NCBI RefSeq assembly: GCF_900105615.1
Contig: NZ_LT630003.1
Location: 3,794,501-3,858,500, forward strand
Direction of reading: 5' to 3'
Source of the DNA: Lacrimispora sphenoides JCM 1415
GTDB taxonomy: Bacteria; Bacillota; Clostridia; Lachnospirales; Lachnospiraceae
DNA: 64,000 nucleotides
Every line of letters starts with the position of its first letter. Within the stretch, counting starts at the first letter, position 1. Positions 27,016 to 36,279 of this stretch are shown here, piece after piece. Made by a program: the position numbers and the translations under genes. The notes under the pieces are model-generated. The model had not been told where the DNA came from. It saw only the letters and a list, made by a program, of their open reading frames with translations, and searched no databases.

Positions 27016-27450
27016 CTAATTAATAGGTCCAGTAAGTCGATTGATTATATCTAACTCTGCCATTTCGGCTCCAACATTCTTCCATGTGCCAGTAGATTTA
27101 TCATAATGATGAACATCTTCTAATCCTTCCCAGCGATTGATACAAGCTCCATCTTTGTTAAAATTATAGGTAATATCATCCAAATAAATTGGAGATGTTT
27201 GCATTTCTCCGCTTTGATTCAAATAATACCAGGTTGATGATAGATCTAACCAGCCTGTTTGCATATATCCATTAGCATCAAAGTGATACCACTTTTCATT
27301 ATCCTGCAACCACGCATTTTGAGAATAACTTCCATCATCATTTTGGTACCACCAGCCACTGGTATTTTGCTTCCATTCCCCTGCAAAGGCTGTTATACTC
27401 AAAACCATGGAAATAATAGCAGATGCAATTAATAATTTTGCTTTTTTCAT
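27016..27450 (-). CDS. Small secreted cell-wall-binding repeat protein
   Basis: This 144-residue protein has a signal peptide (MKKAKLLIASAIISMVLSITAFA) followed by choline-binding-type repeats: GEWKQNTSGWWYQNDDGSY, WLQDNEKWYHFDANGYMQTGWL and STWYYLNQSGEMQTSP. These aromatic repeats bind teichoic-acid choline or other wall polymers. No catalytic domain is present and the last 45 residues are unique. It is inside the repeat-bounded segment. Confidence 0.85.
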   Translation of the reverse strand: MKKAKLLIASAIISMVLSITAFAGEWKQNTSGWWYQNDDGSYSQNAWLQDNEKWYHFDANGYMQTGWLDLSSTWYYLNQSGEMQTSPIYLDDITYNFNKDGACINRWEGLEDVHHYDKSTGTWKNVGAEMAELDIINRLTGPIN

Positions 27451-27915
27451 ATTTTCTCTCCATTCACTAATTGTAAATTCTATAATATTAATATATACTA
27501 AAATGGAAAATTTTACAAGAATCCTTGTTTAATACCAAAAAAACTAAAAGCACACATAGACTTTATGCAGTCTCTGAAACAGCAGGAAGAAAAACATAAT
27601 GATAAAGGGTGTTGATATGAATAAATAATCCATTGCTTACAGAGGCGTTTGGGGTATACCTTTTAGATATGGACAATGGAGTTGTGGAATAAGTGGTCTC
27701 AAATAGTGATGGGATTTTTACTATTATAATAAATTCAAGACTGAACCAAGAGCGGCAAATGCTCGCATACCAGCACGCTCTTTTACATTTTGCCAATGAT
27801 GATTTTAGTAAAAAATAAGCCGATTCTATAGAATTAATCATGTAATATGATAATAGATTAAAATAGCCTAAGGCTTTTTAATAAATTGAACAAAAGAAAA
27901 AAGGGGGGGTAAAAT
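27451..27915. other. Intergenic region with a decayed gene
   Basis: Besides the start region of the cell-wall-binding gene, this 465-base stretch holds the ImmA/IrrE-like remnant listed separately and a GGGGGGG ribosome binding site for the next gene. Nothing else is visible. Confidence 0.6.
27669..27818 (+). pseudogene. Remnant of an ImmA/IrrE-like (DUF955) gene
   Basis: In frame from 27669 the sequence reads MDNGVVE, a TAA stop (27690-27692), then VVSNSDGIFTIIINSRLN and QERQMLAYQHALLHFANDDF before the final stop. The INSRL...Q...AYQHALLH pattern matches the HExxH region of short mobile-element ImmA/IrrE proteins, although the motif here is QHALLH (Glu replaced by Ala). The internal stop and missing upstream part mark it as broken. 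Confidence 0.55.
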
Positions 27916-28407
27916 ATGAAATGTCCACACTGCGATACTACAATTTCTGACGACAGCATTTACTGCTCTTCATGTGGTAAAAAACTTGAAATGTTGGCCT
28001 CTGAGACATTAATAGCAGATACAGCTAAATGTCCTAATTGTGGTACTTTTAATTCAAACAGTTCAAATTACTGCACAAACTGCCGTACACCGCTTACTGA
28101 AACTGCTATAGCAGAAAAAAGGGTACAAAATGAGCTGCAAATGCAACAAGTTCAAATTAAAATGCAAGCATTGTCATTAAAAGCTCAGCAAGAACAGCTT
28201 CAACTTCAAAGGGAACAATATACTTCCATGGCCAAATGTCCACGATGCGGCTCTACTTCACTATCTGGAAATAAAAAAGGCTTCGGAATTGGTAAAGCAG
28301 TCATAGGAGCTGCCTTAGTAGGACCAATAGGGCTTGTTGCAGGAAATGTCGGTGCTAAAAAAGTGCAAGTAACGTGTTTGAAATGTGGTAAAAAATTTAA
28401 AGTTTAA
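27916..28407 (+). CDS. Zinc-ribbon protein with coiled coil
   Basis: This 163-residue protein has two N-terminal zinc ribbons (CPHCDTTISDDSIYCSSCG and CPNCGTFNSNSSNYCTNC), a Gln-rich coiled coil (about 68-105) and a C-terminal ribbon, CPRCGS...CLKCGKKF. The C-terminal ribbon is interrupted by a glycine-rich hydrophobic stretch (FGIGKAVIGAALVGPIGLVA). Function is unknown; such proteins often serve as adaptors at the membrane. It lies 6 bases before another zinc-ribbon gene, so the two form an operon. Confidence 0.78.
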   Translation: MKCPHCDTTISDDSIYCSSCGKKLEMLASETLIADTAKCPNCGTFNSNSSNYCTNCRTPLTETAIAEKRVQNELQMQQVQIKMQALSLKAQQEQLQLQREQYTSMAKCPRCGSTSLSGNKKGFGIGKAVIGAALVGPIGLVAGNVGAKKVQVTCLKCGKKFKV

Positions 28408-28413
28408 GGGGAT

Positions 28414-29289
28414 ATGAAAATGTTTTGTAAAAAATGTGGAACTGAATTTAATGGGAAGTTCTGTCCCAATTGTGGAGAGCCATCAGAACCTGTAATAAAA
28501 AATGACCAATCTACAACTATTTTAAATGGTGTTGACTTGGATAATGCACCTATTGGACAAGAAAAAGAATCTGTTTTTTCAAAGACATGGTTTATCATTT
28601 TCATGACGTTTTGTTGCTTTTTTCCTGTTGGCCTTTTTTTAATGTGGAAATACAAAAAATTTAATAAACCTATAAGAATTATTATTACTGCCTTTTTCGC
28701 AATTGGTCTTATTACTGCAATAGGAGGAAACGCAAACTCATCCAGCAAAACTTCATCCAACAATACTAAAGTAGAAACCGTAGAATCAAAAGTGGATGAA
28801 TCTGAGGAAATAAACACCTCTGAATCAGAGGTTGCTACAGTTGATAATCGAGAAAAGGCTTCCGAAGCAGATAAACAGGTATATGATATTATGTTGTCTG
28901 CCGAATCCGATTATAATAAACTAGCTCAAATTATGAGCGCCGATGGTGTATCAATGGTAGATTTATATGATGCGAGCAAAACTGCTGAAAACAATTTTAG
29001 AATTTATTGGAATAATATTGATACTATAAAATGTGATGGTATAAAAGAATATAAGAATGCTGCAAAAGATTATATTCTCAATATGCAGTCAATAGCTTCA
29101 TCAACAAAAAAATATGTTGATAAACAGAATATAAAAGATTTATCTAATGCGAAAGCTAGTATGGAAAATTCTCAAAATTATGCAATCCAAGTTGTAAGTG
29201 CACGTTTACAATTTTTAACTGCCTCTGGTTTCAGCGACGAGGAAGCAATGAATATGATAGCTCCTGAATCCGAATCTGAATCAAAATAA
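28414..29289 (+). CDS. Zinc-ribbon membrane protein of unknown function
   Basis: This 291-residue protein has an N-terminal zinc ribbon (CKKCGTEFNGKFCPNCG), two hydrophobic segments near residues 53-75 and 85-102 (WFIIFMTFCCFFPVGLFLMW, IIITAFFAIGLITAIGG), a Ser/Glu-rich linker and a helical extracytoplasmic domain of about 150 residues. The plan is common in Firmicutes prophages and islands. Function is unknown. It belongs to the same operon as the preceding zinc-ribbon gene. Confidence 0.75.
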   Translation: MKMFCKKCGTEFNGKFCPNCGEPSEPVIKNDQSTTILNGVDLDNAPIGQEKESVFSKTWFIIFMTFCCFFPVGLFLMWKYKKFNKPIRIIITAFFAIGLITAIGGNANSSSKTSSNNTKVETVESKVDESEEINTSESEVATVDNREKASEADKQVYDIMLSAESDYNKLAQIMSADGVSMVDLYDASKTAENNFRIYWNNIDTIKCDGIKEYKNAAKDYILNMQSIASSTKKYVDKQNIKDLSNAKASMENSQNYAIQVVSARLQFLTASGFSDEEAMNMIAPESESESK

Positions 29290-29311
29290 TAGTATAATTT
29301 AATATCAAAAA

Positions 29312-29491
29312 ACCGCCCGAATAGACATTAAACAGGCTCAGTATATCTTAGGTCATGATGACATTAAAACCACTCTTGATACCTATACTCATTTCGGCTA
29401 CACGGATGTGCAGGTGGACAAACTTAATGATTACTGCAATGCAGTCAAAATGCAGTCAAATGAAAAAGTGATACCGATGAAACACGCATAA
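29312..29491 (+). pseudogene. C-terminal remnant of a tyrosine recombinase (integrase)
   Basis: The frame reads ARIDIKQAQYILGHDDIK then TTLDTYTHFGYTDV and ends at IPMKHA-stop. It contains the box-II LGH and the catalytic Tyr in TYTH of phage-type integrases. Everything upstream of residue 1 of the fragment is missing. The last 21 bases lie in the right 66-bp repeat. Confidence 0.8.
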
Positions 29492-29536
29492 AAGCAGCAT
29501 TCTGTAAGAATAAATTAAATTATTACGATTTGATAG
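29471..29536 (+). repeat. 66-bp direct repeat, right copy (possible attR-like scar)
   Basis: This is the partner of 25395-25460, with four mismatches in 66. Its first 21 bases are the 3' end of the integrase remnant. The shared sequence extends 45 bases past the stop codon, as expected for an integrase gene that abuts its attachment site. Confidence 0.75.
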
Positions 29537-29609
29537 ATAATCTTGTAAGATCCATCATTTTCTGATATGCTTATAGGCGTAAAAACCATCAGGAGGAAAA
29601 GGAATCAGT

Positions 29610-30323
29610 ATGAACCAATATAACAATCAAATCAGACCAAACCGCAGAAAAACGCGCTCCGGCAATAGAAATGATGCGGGGAAAAACGGTTTTCTATCGG
29701 TCCTTCTGTTTTATGTGCTCCCTTTCATCGTTATTAATGGCCTGATCTTTTTTCTGGTAACTTCCAGACCTAAGGGCGAGATTACAATCGGTGAAAGCAG
29801 CGATTATATATCCACAACTATGGAGCTTAAGATCAAATCCCTGCTTCCCGTGAATAGCATGGAGGTGTCTTTAAACGGTTCACCCGTTGAGATAACCAAA
29901 ACAGGCCTTAAGACCTATTCTGCAGTCCTTAAAAGCAACGGAACGCTTACAGTAAAGCTTACATGCTTTAACAAAATGAAGACCGTTATAGATGAACAGG
30001 TGGATGTTTTAGATGACACACCTCCAGTCATTAAGGATAATGTAGTTGAAAACGGAATTCTTTCCTTCCGTTTGGAAGACAGCCAGTCCGGCGTGGATTA
30101 TTCCTCCATTTCCGCCTGTGATGAGGACAACCAGGATATTGCTCCCATGTCCATAGACCGGAGTACAGGCCGTGTAACCTTTGAGCTTATAAAGGACAAT
30201 TTAAACATCACTGCCAAAGACAATATCGGCAATGAGCTTCATGTAACCATTACCCCCCAGGGCGAAAGCATTGAAGAAGAGGAAGCACCAGACGGACAGA
30301 CTGAGGTTCAGACAGAATCTTAA
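29610..30323 (+). CDS. Membrane-anchored protein of unknown function
   Basis: This 237-residue protein has a basic N-terminus (NRRKTRSGNRNDAGK), one transmembrane helix (FLSVLLFYVLPFIVINGLIF, residues 28-47) and an external beta-rich region of two Ig-like units (about 55-130 and 130-220), ending with a Glu-rich tail. I do not recognise a family. AGGAGGAAAAGG precedes the ATG. Codon use looks like the host core rather than the A+T-rich insert to its left. Confidence 0.65.
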   Translation: MNQYNNQIRPNRRKTRSGNRNDAGKNGFLSVLLFYVLPFIVINGLIFFLVTSRPKGEITIGESSDYISTTMELKIKSLLPVNSMEVSLNGSPVEITKTGLKTYSAVLKSNGTLTVKLTCFNKMKTVIDEQVDVLDDTPPVIKDNVVENGILSFRLEDSQSGVDYSSISACDEDNQDIAPMSIDRSTGRVTFELIKDNLNITAKDNIGNELHVTITPQGESIEEEEAPDGQTEVQTES

Positions 30324-30357
30324 GCTATACCGTATGATAAGTAAATAGGAAGAAAAC

Positions 30358-30399
30358 AAATAAAGTGCAGTTCCTGAATATGTGGAACCGCACTTTATT
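30358..30399. terminator. Bidirectional terminator between convergent genes
   Basis: aataaagtgcagttcc pairs with ggaaccgcactttatt (one mismatch), flanked by A- and T-rich sequence. It separates the membrane-protein gene from the GH1 gene. Confidence 0.85.
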
Positions 30400-30423
30400 C
30401 GTATCATTATTGAATTGTTTCCT

Positions 30424-31773
30424 TTATTGAATTGTTTCCTTTATTAAATCCTGGTACCAATAAAAACTGTCCTTGGGAATCCTGGTCTGGGTTTCATAAT
30501 CTACAAAAACAATTCCGAATCTGTCGTCGTACCCCTTTTCCCATTCAAAGTTATCTAAAAAACTCCAAAGGAAATACCCGGTGACATCCGCACCATCAGC
30601 AATTGCCCGCTCCAGCTCTGTCAGATAACGCTTAAGGTAATCAATCCGGCCAGGGTCATGAACGTCACCATCCAGGGAAACCACATCAAGAGCAGACATA
30701 CCATTTTCCGTAATAATCACAGGTAGCCGATAGGTCTCATAAAAATCGCGGACCGCCCAGTACATGGCCTTTGGCGTAATCGGCCACCCCATTCCGGTCT
30801 TTCCATGTCCGGCCGGAAGCTTTCCAAGCAAAATCTTTCCCTGATTATCATGGCTGACTGAGGTTCCCTGATATAGGTTCATCCCGCAAAAATCCAGAGG
30901 CTGGCTAATGAGTTTTTGTTCTTCTTCCGTTATAACCGGAAGCAGAGGCCCAAACAGCTCTTTGCATTTGTCATGAAATGTTCCTTTTAAAAGCAGTTCA
31001 TTCCAGAATGCGGAGGAGTAAATCCAATCTTCTTTCCCAAAGGAATTCTGAAGCCTTCTGGCGGCATCGATCAGTTCATCCGTTTCATCAACAGGCCAAT
31101 AGGCATTACCGCAGGTAGGCGCATAACCAACCCTACTGTCCGGTACCCATTTTCTTATCTCCTGTACCGCCCTTCCATGAGCCAGCGCAATATGACGGCA
31201 CATGATAAGCATTCTCTCCACCGGGTATTTGATCCCGGGAGCATGAATGCATTTGTCATATCCAAGCCAGGTAAATATCTGAGGTTCATTGAACGTAAAG
31301 AAATGCTTTACACGGTCTCCCAACGCTTTTGCCACGGCTTCCGTGTAAGAGGCAAACCATTCCGGACTTTCCGGATTCAGCCAGCCGCCCTGCATCTCCA
31401 GTTCATTGGGATAATCCCAGTGATACAGGGTTACATAAGGAGTGATTCCGTATTTCAGCAATTCATCCACTAAATCGGAATAAAACTTTAATCCTTTTTC
31501 ATTTAACGAACCACAGCCCTTAGGAAAAATCCTGGGCCAGGAAATAGAGAACCTATACGCTTTCACTCCCAATTCTCCAAGCAGAGCTACATCCTCTTTC
31601 ATGCGGTGGTAATGATCACATGCCAATTCTCCGGTATGTCCTTCAAAGATCCTTCCCTCCTCCCGGGCAAATACATCCCAGATGGACTTACCTTTGCCAT
31701 CTTCCTGTGCGCCTCCCTCGATCTGATACGAGGAAGTCGCAGTCCCCCATATAAAGTCTTTTTTGAAATTCAT
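30424..31773 (-). CDS. GH1 family beta-glucosidase (or 6-phospho-beta-glucosidase-like)
   Basis: This 449-residue cytoplasmic enzyme hydrolyses beta-glucosides. GH1 motifs are the N-terminal FIWGTATSSYQIEGG, acid/base Glu in FFTFNEPQIF and nucleophile Glu in VIITENGMS, and length fits. It is the last gene of a cello-oligosaccharide-type ABC operon rather than a PTS operon, which favours unphosphorylated substrates such as cellobiose. A 17-bp tandem duplication sits at its 3' end, across the stop codon. Confidence 0.93.
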   Translation of the reverse strand: MNFKKDFIWGTATSSYQIEGGAQEDGKGKSIWDVFAREEGRIFEGHTGELACDHYHRMKEDVALLGELGVKAYRFSISWPRIFPKGCGSLNEKGLKFYSDLVDELLKYGITPYVTLYHWDYPNELEMQGGWLNPESPEWFASYTEAVAKALGDRVKHFFTFNEPQIFTWLGYDKCIHAPGIKYPVERMLIMCRHIALAHGRAVQEIRKWVPDSRVGYAPTCGNAYWPVDETDELIDAARRLQNSFGKEDWIYSSAFWNELLLKGTFHDKCKELFGPLLPVITEEEQKLISQPLDFCGMNLYQGTSVSHDNQGKILLGKLPAGHGKTGMGWPITPKAMYWAVRDFYETYRLPVIITENGMSALDVVSLDGDVHDPGRIDYLKRYLTELERAIADGADVTGYFLWSFLDNFEWEKGYDDRFGIVFVDYETQTRIPKDSFYWYQDLIKETIQ

Positions 31774-31777
31774 CTCT

Positions 31778-32617
31778 TTATCCTTTCACACTGCCGGCAG
31801 TCACACCACCGATAATAAATTTAGATAAGCATAAATAAATAATCGCTACCGGTACAATTGCTATGGTAATCAGCATATAAACCTGCCCCATATCAAACTT
31901 CAGGAAATCCGCACTCCGAAGCTGTGCAATCAGAATCGGCAATGTCTTTTTGGCATTGGATTTCAGCACCAAAGAGGGTACAAAGTAATTATTCCAGGAA
32001 GCCACGAATGCAAAGATCCCCTGTACCGCAAGTGCCGGCTTGACAATGGGAATTACAATCGCATTAAAGGTGTAGAATTCATGGGAACCATCGATTCTTG
32101 CCGATTCAATGATCTCAAGGGGAAGATTGCTCTCAAAATAGGAAACCATGAAATAAAACACCACCGGAGCAGCCATGGAAGGAAGGATAAGGGGGACAAA
32201 ACTGTCCATAAGCCCCATTTTGCTGATCAGTCTTAAAAAACCAAGGGTCGTTACCTGATTGGGAATCATCATAATTAAAACGATAAACAGATAAGCCACA
32301 TTTCGCAGCCGGAATTCATAAGCATGAATGGCATAAGCAGTCAGAGCTGAAACATATACCGCAAGCGCCGCAGAGCTTCCGGCTATCAGAAGACTGTTGA
32401 CGATCCCGTATACGACCGGAAGATTCTTATTATGAAGTACGTTATACAAATTGGAACCAAAGGACTTACCCGGAATAAAGGAAAATCCCTTTGAAATCTC
32501 TGGATGAGACCTGGTTGCATTTATGATCAGGCAATAAAAGAAGAAGAGGCATAAAAACGCCAAAAGTGACAAAAATACATACGCAACGGCCTTCTTTATA
32601 TTCATCGACTTGCCCAT
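31778..32617 (-). CDS. Carbohydrate ABC transporter permease (MalG-type)
   Basis: This 279-residue protein has six hydrophobic segments and the permease EAA-type loop EIIESARIDGSHEFYTFNAIVIPIVKP (start near residue 180). The ATG overlaps the preceding permease stop by one base (TAATG). It forms a heterodimeric channel with that permease. No ATPase gene is in the operon, so the system must use a shared MsmK-type ATPase encoded elsewhere (inference from absence here). Confidence 0.93.
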   Translation of the reverse strand: MGKSMNIKKAVAYVFLSLLAFLCLFFFYCLIINATRSHPEISKGFSFIPGKSFGSNLYNVLHNKNLPVVYGIVNSLLIAGSSAALAVYVSALTAYAIHAYEFRLRNVAYLFIVLIMMIPNQVTTLGFLRLISKMGLMDSFVPLILPSMAAPVVFYFMVSYFESNLPLEIIESARIDGSHEFYTFNAIVIPIVKPALAVQGIFAFVASWNNYFVPSLVLKSNAKKTLPILIAQLRSADFLKFDMGQVYMLITIAIVPVAIIYLCLSKFIIGGVTAGSVKG

Positions 32618-33549
32618 TACTTTCCTCCTCTCTTTTTCCCTGCACCGGTCAGTACAAAGAATACCACCAGACTGAGTGCTGCCGTAATGACAAAGAGTAT
32701 TACCGATAAGGCACCTGCCATGCCATAATTCTTACTGTAGAGATGGTTATTCAAAAACATAATCAGTGTAGTACTGGTTCTGTCCGGACTCCCCTTTGCA
32801 TTTGTCAGTACCTGAGGTACATCAAACATCTGCAAACCGCCGATCAGAGAAGTGATCAGGACATAAATAAAAATAGGCTTAATGGTGGGCATGGTTATCT
32901 TTGTGAATATCTGCAGAGATTTTGCTCCGTCAATGGAAGCCGCTTCAAATAAAGATGCATCCACACCAAGAATCGCAGCCATTAAAAGAATCGTTGTGTT
33001 TCCAAACCACATCATAAAGTTCATGAGCCCTACCAGACCCCTGGTTCCCCAAACGGTTGCCAGAAAGCGGAAAGGGCTGTTTAAAATCCCCAGGTTTATA
33101 AGCAGGTTATTCATAGGGCCGTCATCGGAGAACAGAGCAAAAAACAGCATGGCAAAAGAAGCCGCCATTATGACATTTGGCATATAGATAATGGTCTTAA
33201 AGAAAGTGCTTCCTTTTAACCTTAACTTAAAATCCGAAAACCAGACTGCCAAAATCAAAGAAATGATAATCTGGGGAATAAAGCCGATGATCCAAAGAAT
33301 CATGGTATTTCCCAGATACTTAAATAAGTCACTTTGAAAAATAGATACGTAATTTTGCAGTCCTACAAAGTTAGGACCGATCTGCGTCAATCCGGAACGA
33401 TAATTTTCAAACAGGCTGTTATAAAAAGTATTTACCAGGGGGATAAAGGAGAATATCAAATAAGTGGCAAAAAACGGTATCAGAAAAATATATCCCCATT
33501 TCGCATAGCTGATTTTTTTTCTGGTCTTTGCCTTCTTTTCTTTTACCAT
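32617..33549 (-). CDS. Carbohydrate ABC transporter permease (MalF-type)
   Basis: This 310-residue protein has a Lys/Arg-rich N-terminus, six transmembrane segments and an EAA loop ASLFEAASIDGAKSLQIFTK near residue 200. It pairs with the following permease. It is downstream of the substrate-binding lipoprotein and belongs to the oligosaccharide (CUT1) class. Confidence 0.93.
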   Translation of the reverse strand: MVKEKKAKTRKKISYAKWGYIFLIPFFATYLIFSFIPLVNTFYNSLFENYRSGLTQIGPNFVGLQNYVSIFQSDLFKYLGNTMILWIIGFIPQIIISLILAVWFSDFKLRLKGSTFFKTIIYMPNVIMAASFAMLFFALFSDDGPMNNLLINLGILNSPFRFLATVWGTRGLVGLMNFMMWFGNTTILLMAAILGVDASLFEAASIDGAKSLQIFTKITMPTIKPIFIYVLITSLIGGLQMFDVPQVLTNAKGSPDRTSTTLIMFLNNHLYSKNYGMAGALSVILFVITAALSLVVFFVLTGAGKKRGGK

Positions 33550-33603
33550 TGCAAAACCTCCTGTTTTATACAGGACGGGAAATCCCCGCCCTGCAGCTCA
33601 CAA

Positions 33604-35007
33604 CTATTCTGTCTTTAATTCCGGGTACTTTTCAGTAATTGCGGTGTAAAAATTCTTCAGTGCCGTATCTTTGTCAACAGCCCCATTAAAGTAATCATGC
33701 ATTGCAGTCTGGAATTCTTCATTAAGGCCCTGGTCATAAGGAGAGATTTTACTCATATCAATTTTTTCAGCTGCATCGCAGTACATCTGAAGCGGATTCT
33801 GCCCTCCGAGGAATTGGGACTTATAATCACTCTTTGCCAATTCTTCCATAACTGTCTTGTTATTGACAAAGTCATTCTTTTCTTCTACGATCTTTTTCAT
33901 CGTTGCATCATCACAGCAAATGGTTCTCATAATGTCCGCTACAATATCGGCATTATCGGTTCCGTTGGCAGCACAAATCCAGGTTCCGCCCCAGTTATAG
34001 GACTCCGGGCCAATAGTTGCCGCCCAGTCACCATAGCAGCCATTTCCCACTTCCTGTTTTCCACCATCCGCTTCTGCTTTCTCAAGGGAGTTTCCTGCCA
34101 TAACGAAGTCCACACCCCATGCAGGCATGAAATAGCCGAATACTTTTCCTTCCGGTCCTTGGCCGGCAGCCCATTCTGCTGCCCAAAGGATGGTCTTCTG
34201 GTTATATCCCTTATCCGTATAATCTTTTGTCTGCTCCACCCACTTTTTCATGTTAGGATCAATGACAACCTTAGTTCCATCAACCCAGGGAGCGGAAACA
34301 TTATTGGAAAAGGTACGATAGGTATCATCAAAACCGGATACCATATAATACCCTTTTTCTTTCATCTTTTCCGCAGTCTTATCAAAGGAATCCCAATCAT
34401 TGATTGCCTTCTGGACTTCTGCCGGATCGTCGGTTCCAAGCACAGCCTTTGCAATGGAACGGCGGTAAATATAGAGTCCAGGGCAGCCCTGCCAGGAAAT
34501 TCCCTTCTGCGCACCGTTTGCATCCTGGGCGATCTCCTTGGTATAGTTATATTGTTTGGACATATCCTGATCCGTGATGCCGATATCCTTTAAATCAGTG
34601 GTACTGTCGGAATTCACATATTTCAAAATATAATCCGCCTCTACCAGAAACATATCAACTTTGTCATCCGCTTTTGCATCCGCCTGATTTAACAGAGCCT
34701 CATCAAGAGCATTCTGATACGCATTGTTTTCACTGGGGGTTGTTATAAAGTTAACCGTATACCCTTCTGGCAGCTTAGAAGCATAATAATCCTCATATCT
34801 TGCCTTGAATTCATCATTCCAGACATAGATATTGACAACTTTCCCCTCTGTACTGTCAGCCCCCTTTTCTTCTGCTGCCTCCTTACTGGTGGCCTCAGTA
34901 GTTCCACTTCCGCTCTGAGTACTTTGAGCGCTCTTGGAACTGCAGCCTCCAATCAGTGATGCTGCCATTGCAGCACACAACAATCCGCTTACTACTTTCT
35001 TCCTCAT
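33604..35007 (-). CDS. Carbohydrate ABC transporter substrate-binding lipoprotein
   Basis: This protein of 467 residues has a lipoprotein signal (MRKKVVSGLLCAAMAASLIG followed by GC), a Ser/Thr/Glu linker and an extracellular-solute-binding family 1 fold (VNIYVWNDEFKARYEDYYAS near residue 60). I chose the ATG at 35007, with AAAGGAGAGGG upstream, over the in-frame ATG at 35040. The ligand is probably cellobiose or a cello-oligosaccharide, given the GH1 and cellobiose phosphorylase neighbours (inference). Confidence 0.92.
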   Translation of the reverse strand: MRKKVVSGLLCAAMAASLIGGCSSKSAQSTQSGSGTTEATSKEAAEEKGADSTEGKVVNIYVWNDEFKARYEDYYASKLPEGYTVNFITTPSENNAYQNALDEALLNQADAKADDKVDMFLVEADYILKYVNSDSTTDLKDIGITDQDMSKQYNYTKEIAQDANGAQKGISWQGCPGLYIYRRSIAKAVLGTDDPAEVQKAINDWDSFDKTAEKMKEKGYYMVSGFDDTYRTFSNNVSAPWVDGTKVVIDPNMKKWVEQTKDYTDKGYNQKTILWAAEWAAGQGPEGKVFGYFMPAWGVDFVMAGNSLEKAEADGGKQEVGNGCYGDWAATIGPESYNWGGTWICAANGTDNADIVADIMRTICCDDATMKKIVEEKNDFVNNKTVMEELAKSDYKSQFLGGQNPLQMYCDAAEKIDMSKISPYDQGLNEEFQTAMHDYFNGAVDKDTALKNFYTAITEKYPELKTE

Positions 35008-35039
35008 ATTACCCTCTCCTTTTCTGATATGAACTATCA

Positions 35040-36056
35040 TTATATAGTTGCTTTTCCAACCGATTCCCCTTTTAACAGCTCTCCTTCCACAATGATCTGT
35101 TCTGTAAAAGTTGTCTTGGGCTTTTCGATGGAGCTAATTAATTTTTTAGCGGCCTGCATACCAATGGCGGCCGTATCCTGGTGTATGGTGGTCAGTTTGG
35201 GATTCAACAGCTGCGAGATCCGGTTGCCATCATATCCCGCTATGGAGATATCCTCCGGAACCTTTAAATTTCTCGACCGTATTTCATTTAACCCGCCGAT
35301 TAATGCCGTATCATCCGGGTATAAAATACAGGTGGGGGGATCCTTTCTGTCCAGCAGTTCCCTGGTGTATGCCATCGCCTGGCTGACATCCAGATAATCT
35401 GCTTCCAATACATAATTGTCCGGAATATAAAGATCGTGACTCTCCATAAACCGGTAAAAGCTTGTAAGTCTTGCCTTTGTAACGGCCGTATTAATCTGTC
35501 CGTGGATGTATGCAATCTTTCTGTGACCATTCTCATAAATATATTGCATCAGGGACTGGATTCCCTTAATGTTATCGGACAAAACCGAGGAACAGTTTTC
35601 GTGGATATGGTCAATGGTGACTACGGGAATGTCGCCTCCCAAAAGGTCGATCACCTCCGGGTTATCAAAATTAACGCAGGCGATTACAACGCCGTCCACA
35701 TTTCTGTATTTACAATGATCATAATAGGAGACTTTCTTTGTTCCTATCTGACTATTGATAAACGTGATATCATACCCCTGTTTCTCCGCCTCCACCTTAA
35801 AGGCTTCCAGCACCGCTGCAAAATACTCATGAGTCAGGCCGCTGTTGGCCTCATCAACAAATAAAACGCCAATGTTGTAGCTTCTGTTTGTCTTTAAAGA
35901 CCTTGCAGCTGCGTTGGGATAATATCCCAGCTCTACCGCAGCTTCTTTGATCCTGGTTTTTGTACTCTCCCCGATGTCACTCTGGTCATTAAGTGCTTTG
36001 CTTACTGTGGCAACAGAGACTCCACAGTGCTGTGCCAGTTCCTTCATTGAAATCAT
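35040..36056 (-). CDS. LacI-family regulator of the cellobiose locus
   Basis: This protein of 338 residues starts at the ATG at 36056, preceded by AAGGAAGAG. The LacI helix-turn-helix reads MKELAQHCGVSVATVSKALN, and the sugar-binding core ends with ISIAGYDGNRISQLLNPKLT. It is the first gene of the ABC-GH1 operon and is divergent from cellobiose phosphorylase. A 17-bp sequence 16 bases upstream of its start is repeated upstream of the phosphorylase gene, suggesting autoregulation and joint control. Confidence 0.92.
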   Translation of the reverse strand: MISMKELAQHCGVSVATVSKALNDQSDIGESTKTRIKEAAVELGYYPNAAARSLKTNRSYNIGVLFVDEANSGLTHEYFAAVLEAFKVEAEKQGYDITFINSQIGTKKVSYYDHCKYRNVDGVVIACVNFDNPEVIDLLGGDIPVVTIDHIHENCSSVLSDNIKGIQSLMQYIYENGHRKIAYIHGQINTAVTKARLTSFYRFMESHDLYIPDNYVLEADYLDVSQAMAYTRELLDRKDPPTCILYPDDTALIGGLNEIRSRNLKVPEDISIAGYDGNRISQLLNPKLTTIHQDTAAIGMQAAKKLISSIEKPKTTFTEQIIVEGELLKGESVGKATI

Positions 36057-36072
36057 ATGTCTCTTCCTTTTA

Positions 36073-36089
36073 CTTAATCGTTTTCGTAA
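36073..36089. promoter_or_regulatory. Operator candidate O1 for the LacI-type regulator
   Basis: cttaatcgttttcgtaa lies directly upstream of the regulator's ribosome binding site. It is identical over 17 bases to 36280-36296. Its core, AAAACGATT on the other strand, resembles LacI-family half-sites around a central CG. Confidence 0.7.
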
Positions 36090-36279
36090 CCTCAATATAC
36101 TCCTTTCTGAAAGAAATAGCAATATATTTTTGTTTTTTCATCTAATTTATATAGTTTTATTCCATCTTATTTATGCAATATTGCCAATGTACAAATATAA
36201 GATAATTAATTTTTATAAATACCTATTGTAATTTAAAAATCAATGAGTTATTATGGCCCTATATCTCCCTAATTTTGTT

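Noticed and set aside
27563..27841. 92-residue minus-strand ORF
   Set aside because: Composition is poor, and the opposite strand carries recognisable ImmA/IrrE-like remnant codons, so the ORF is a shadow.
28404..28817. 137-residue minus-strand ORF opposite the zinc-ribbon membrane gene
   Set aside because: It is antisense to a protein with clear Cys motifs and a ribosome binding site; it has no family features.
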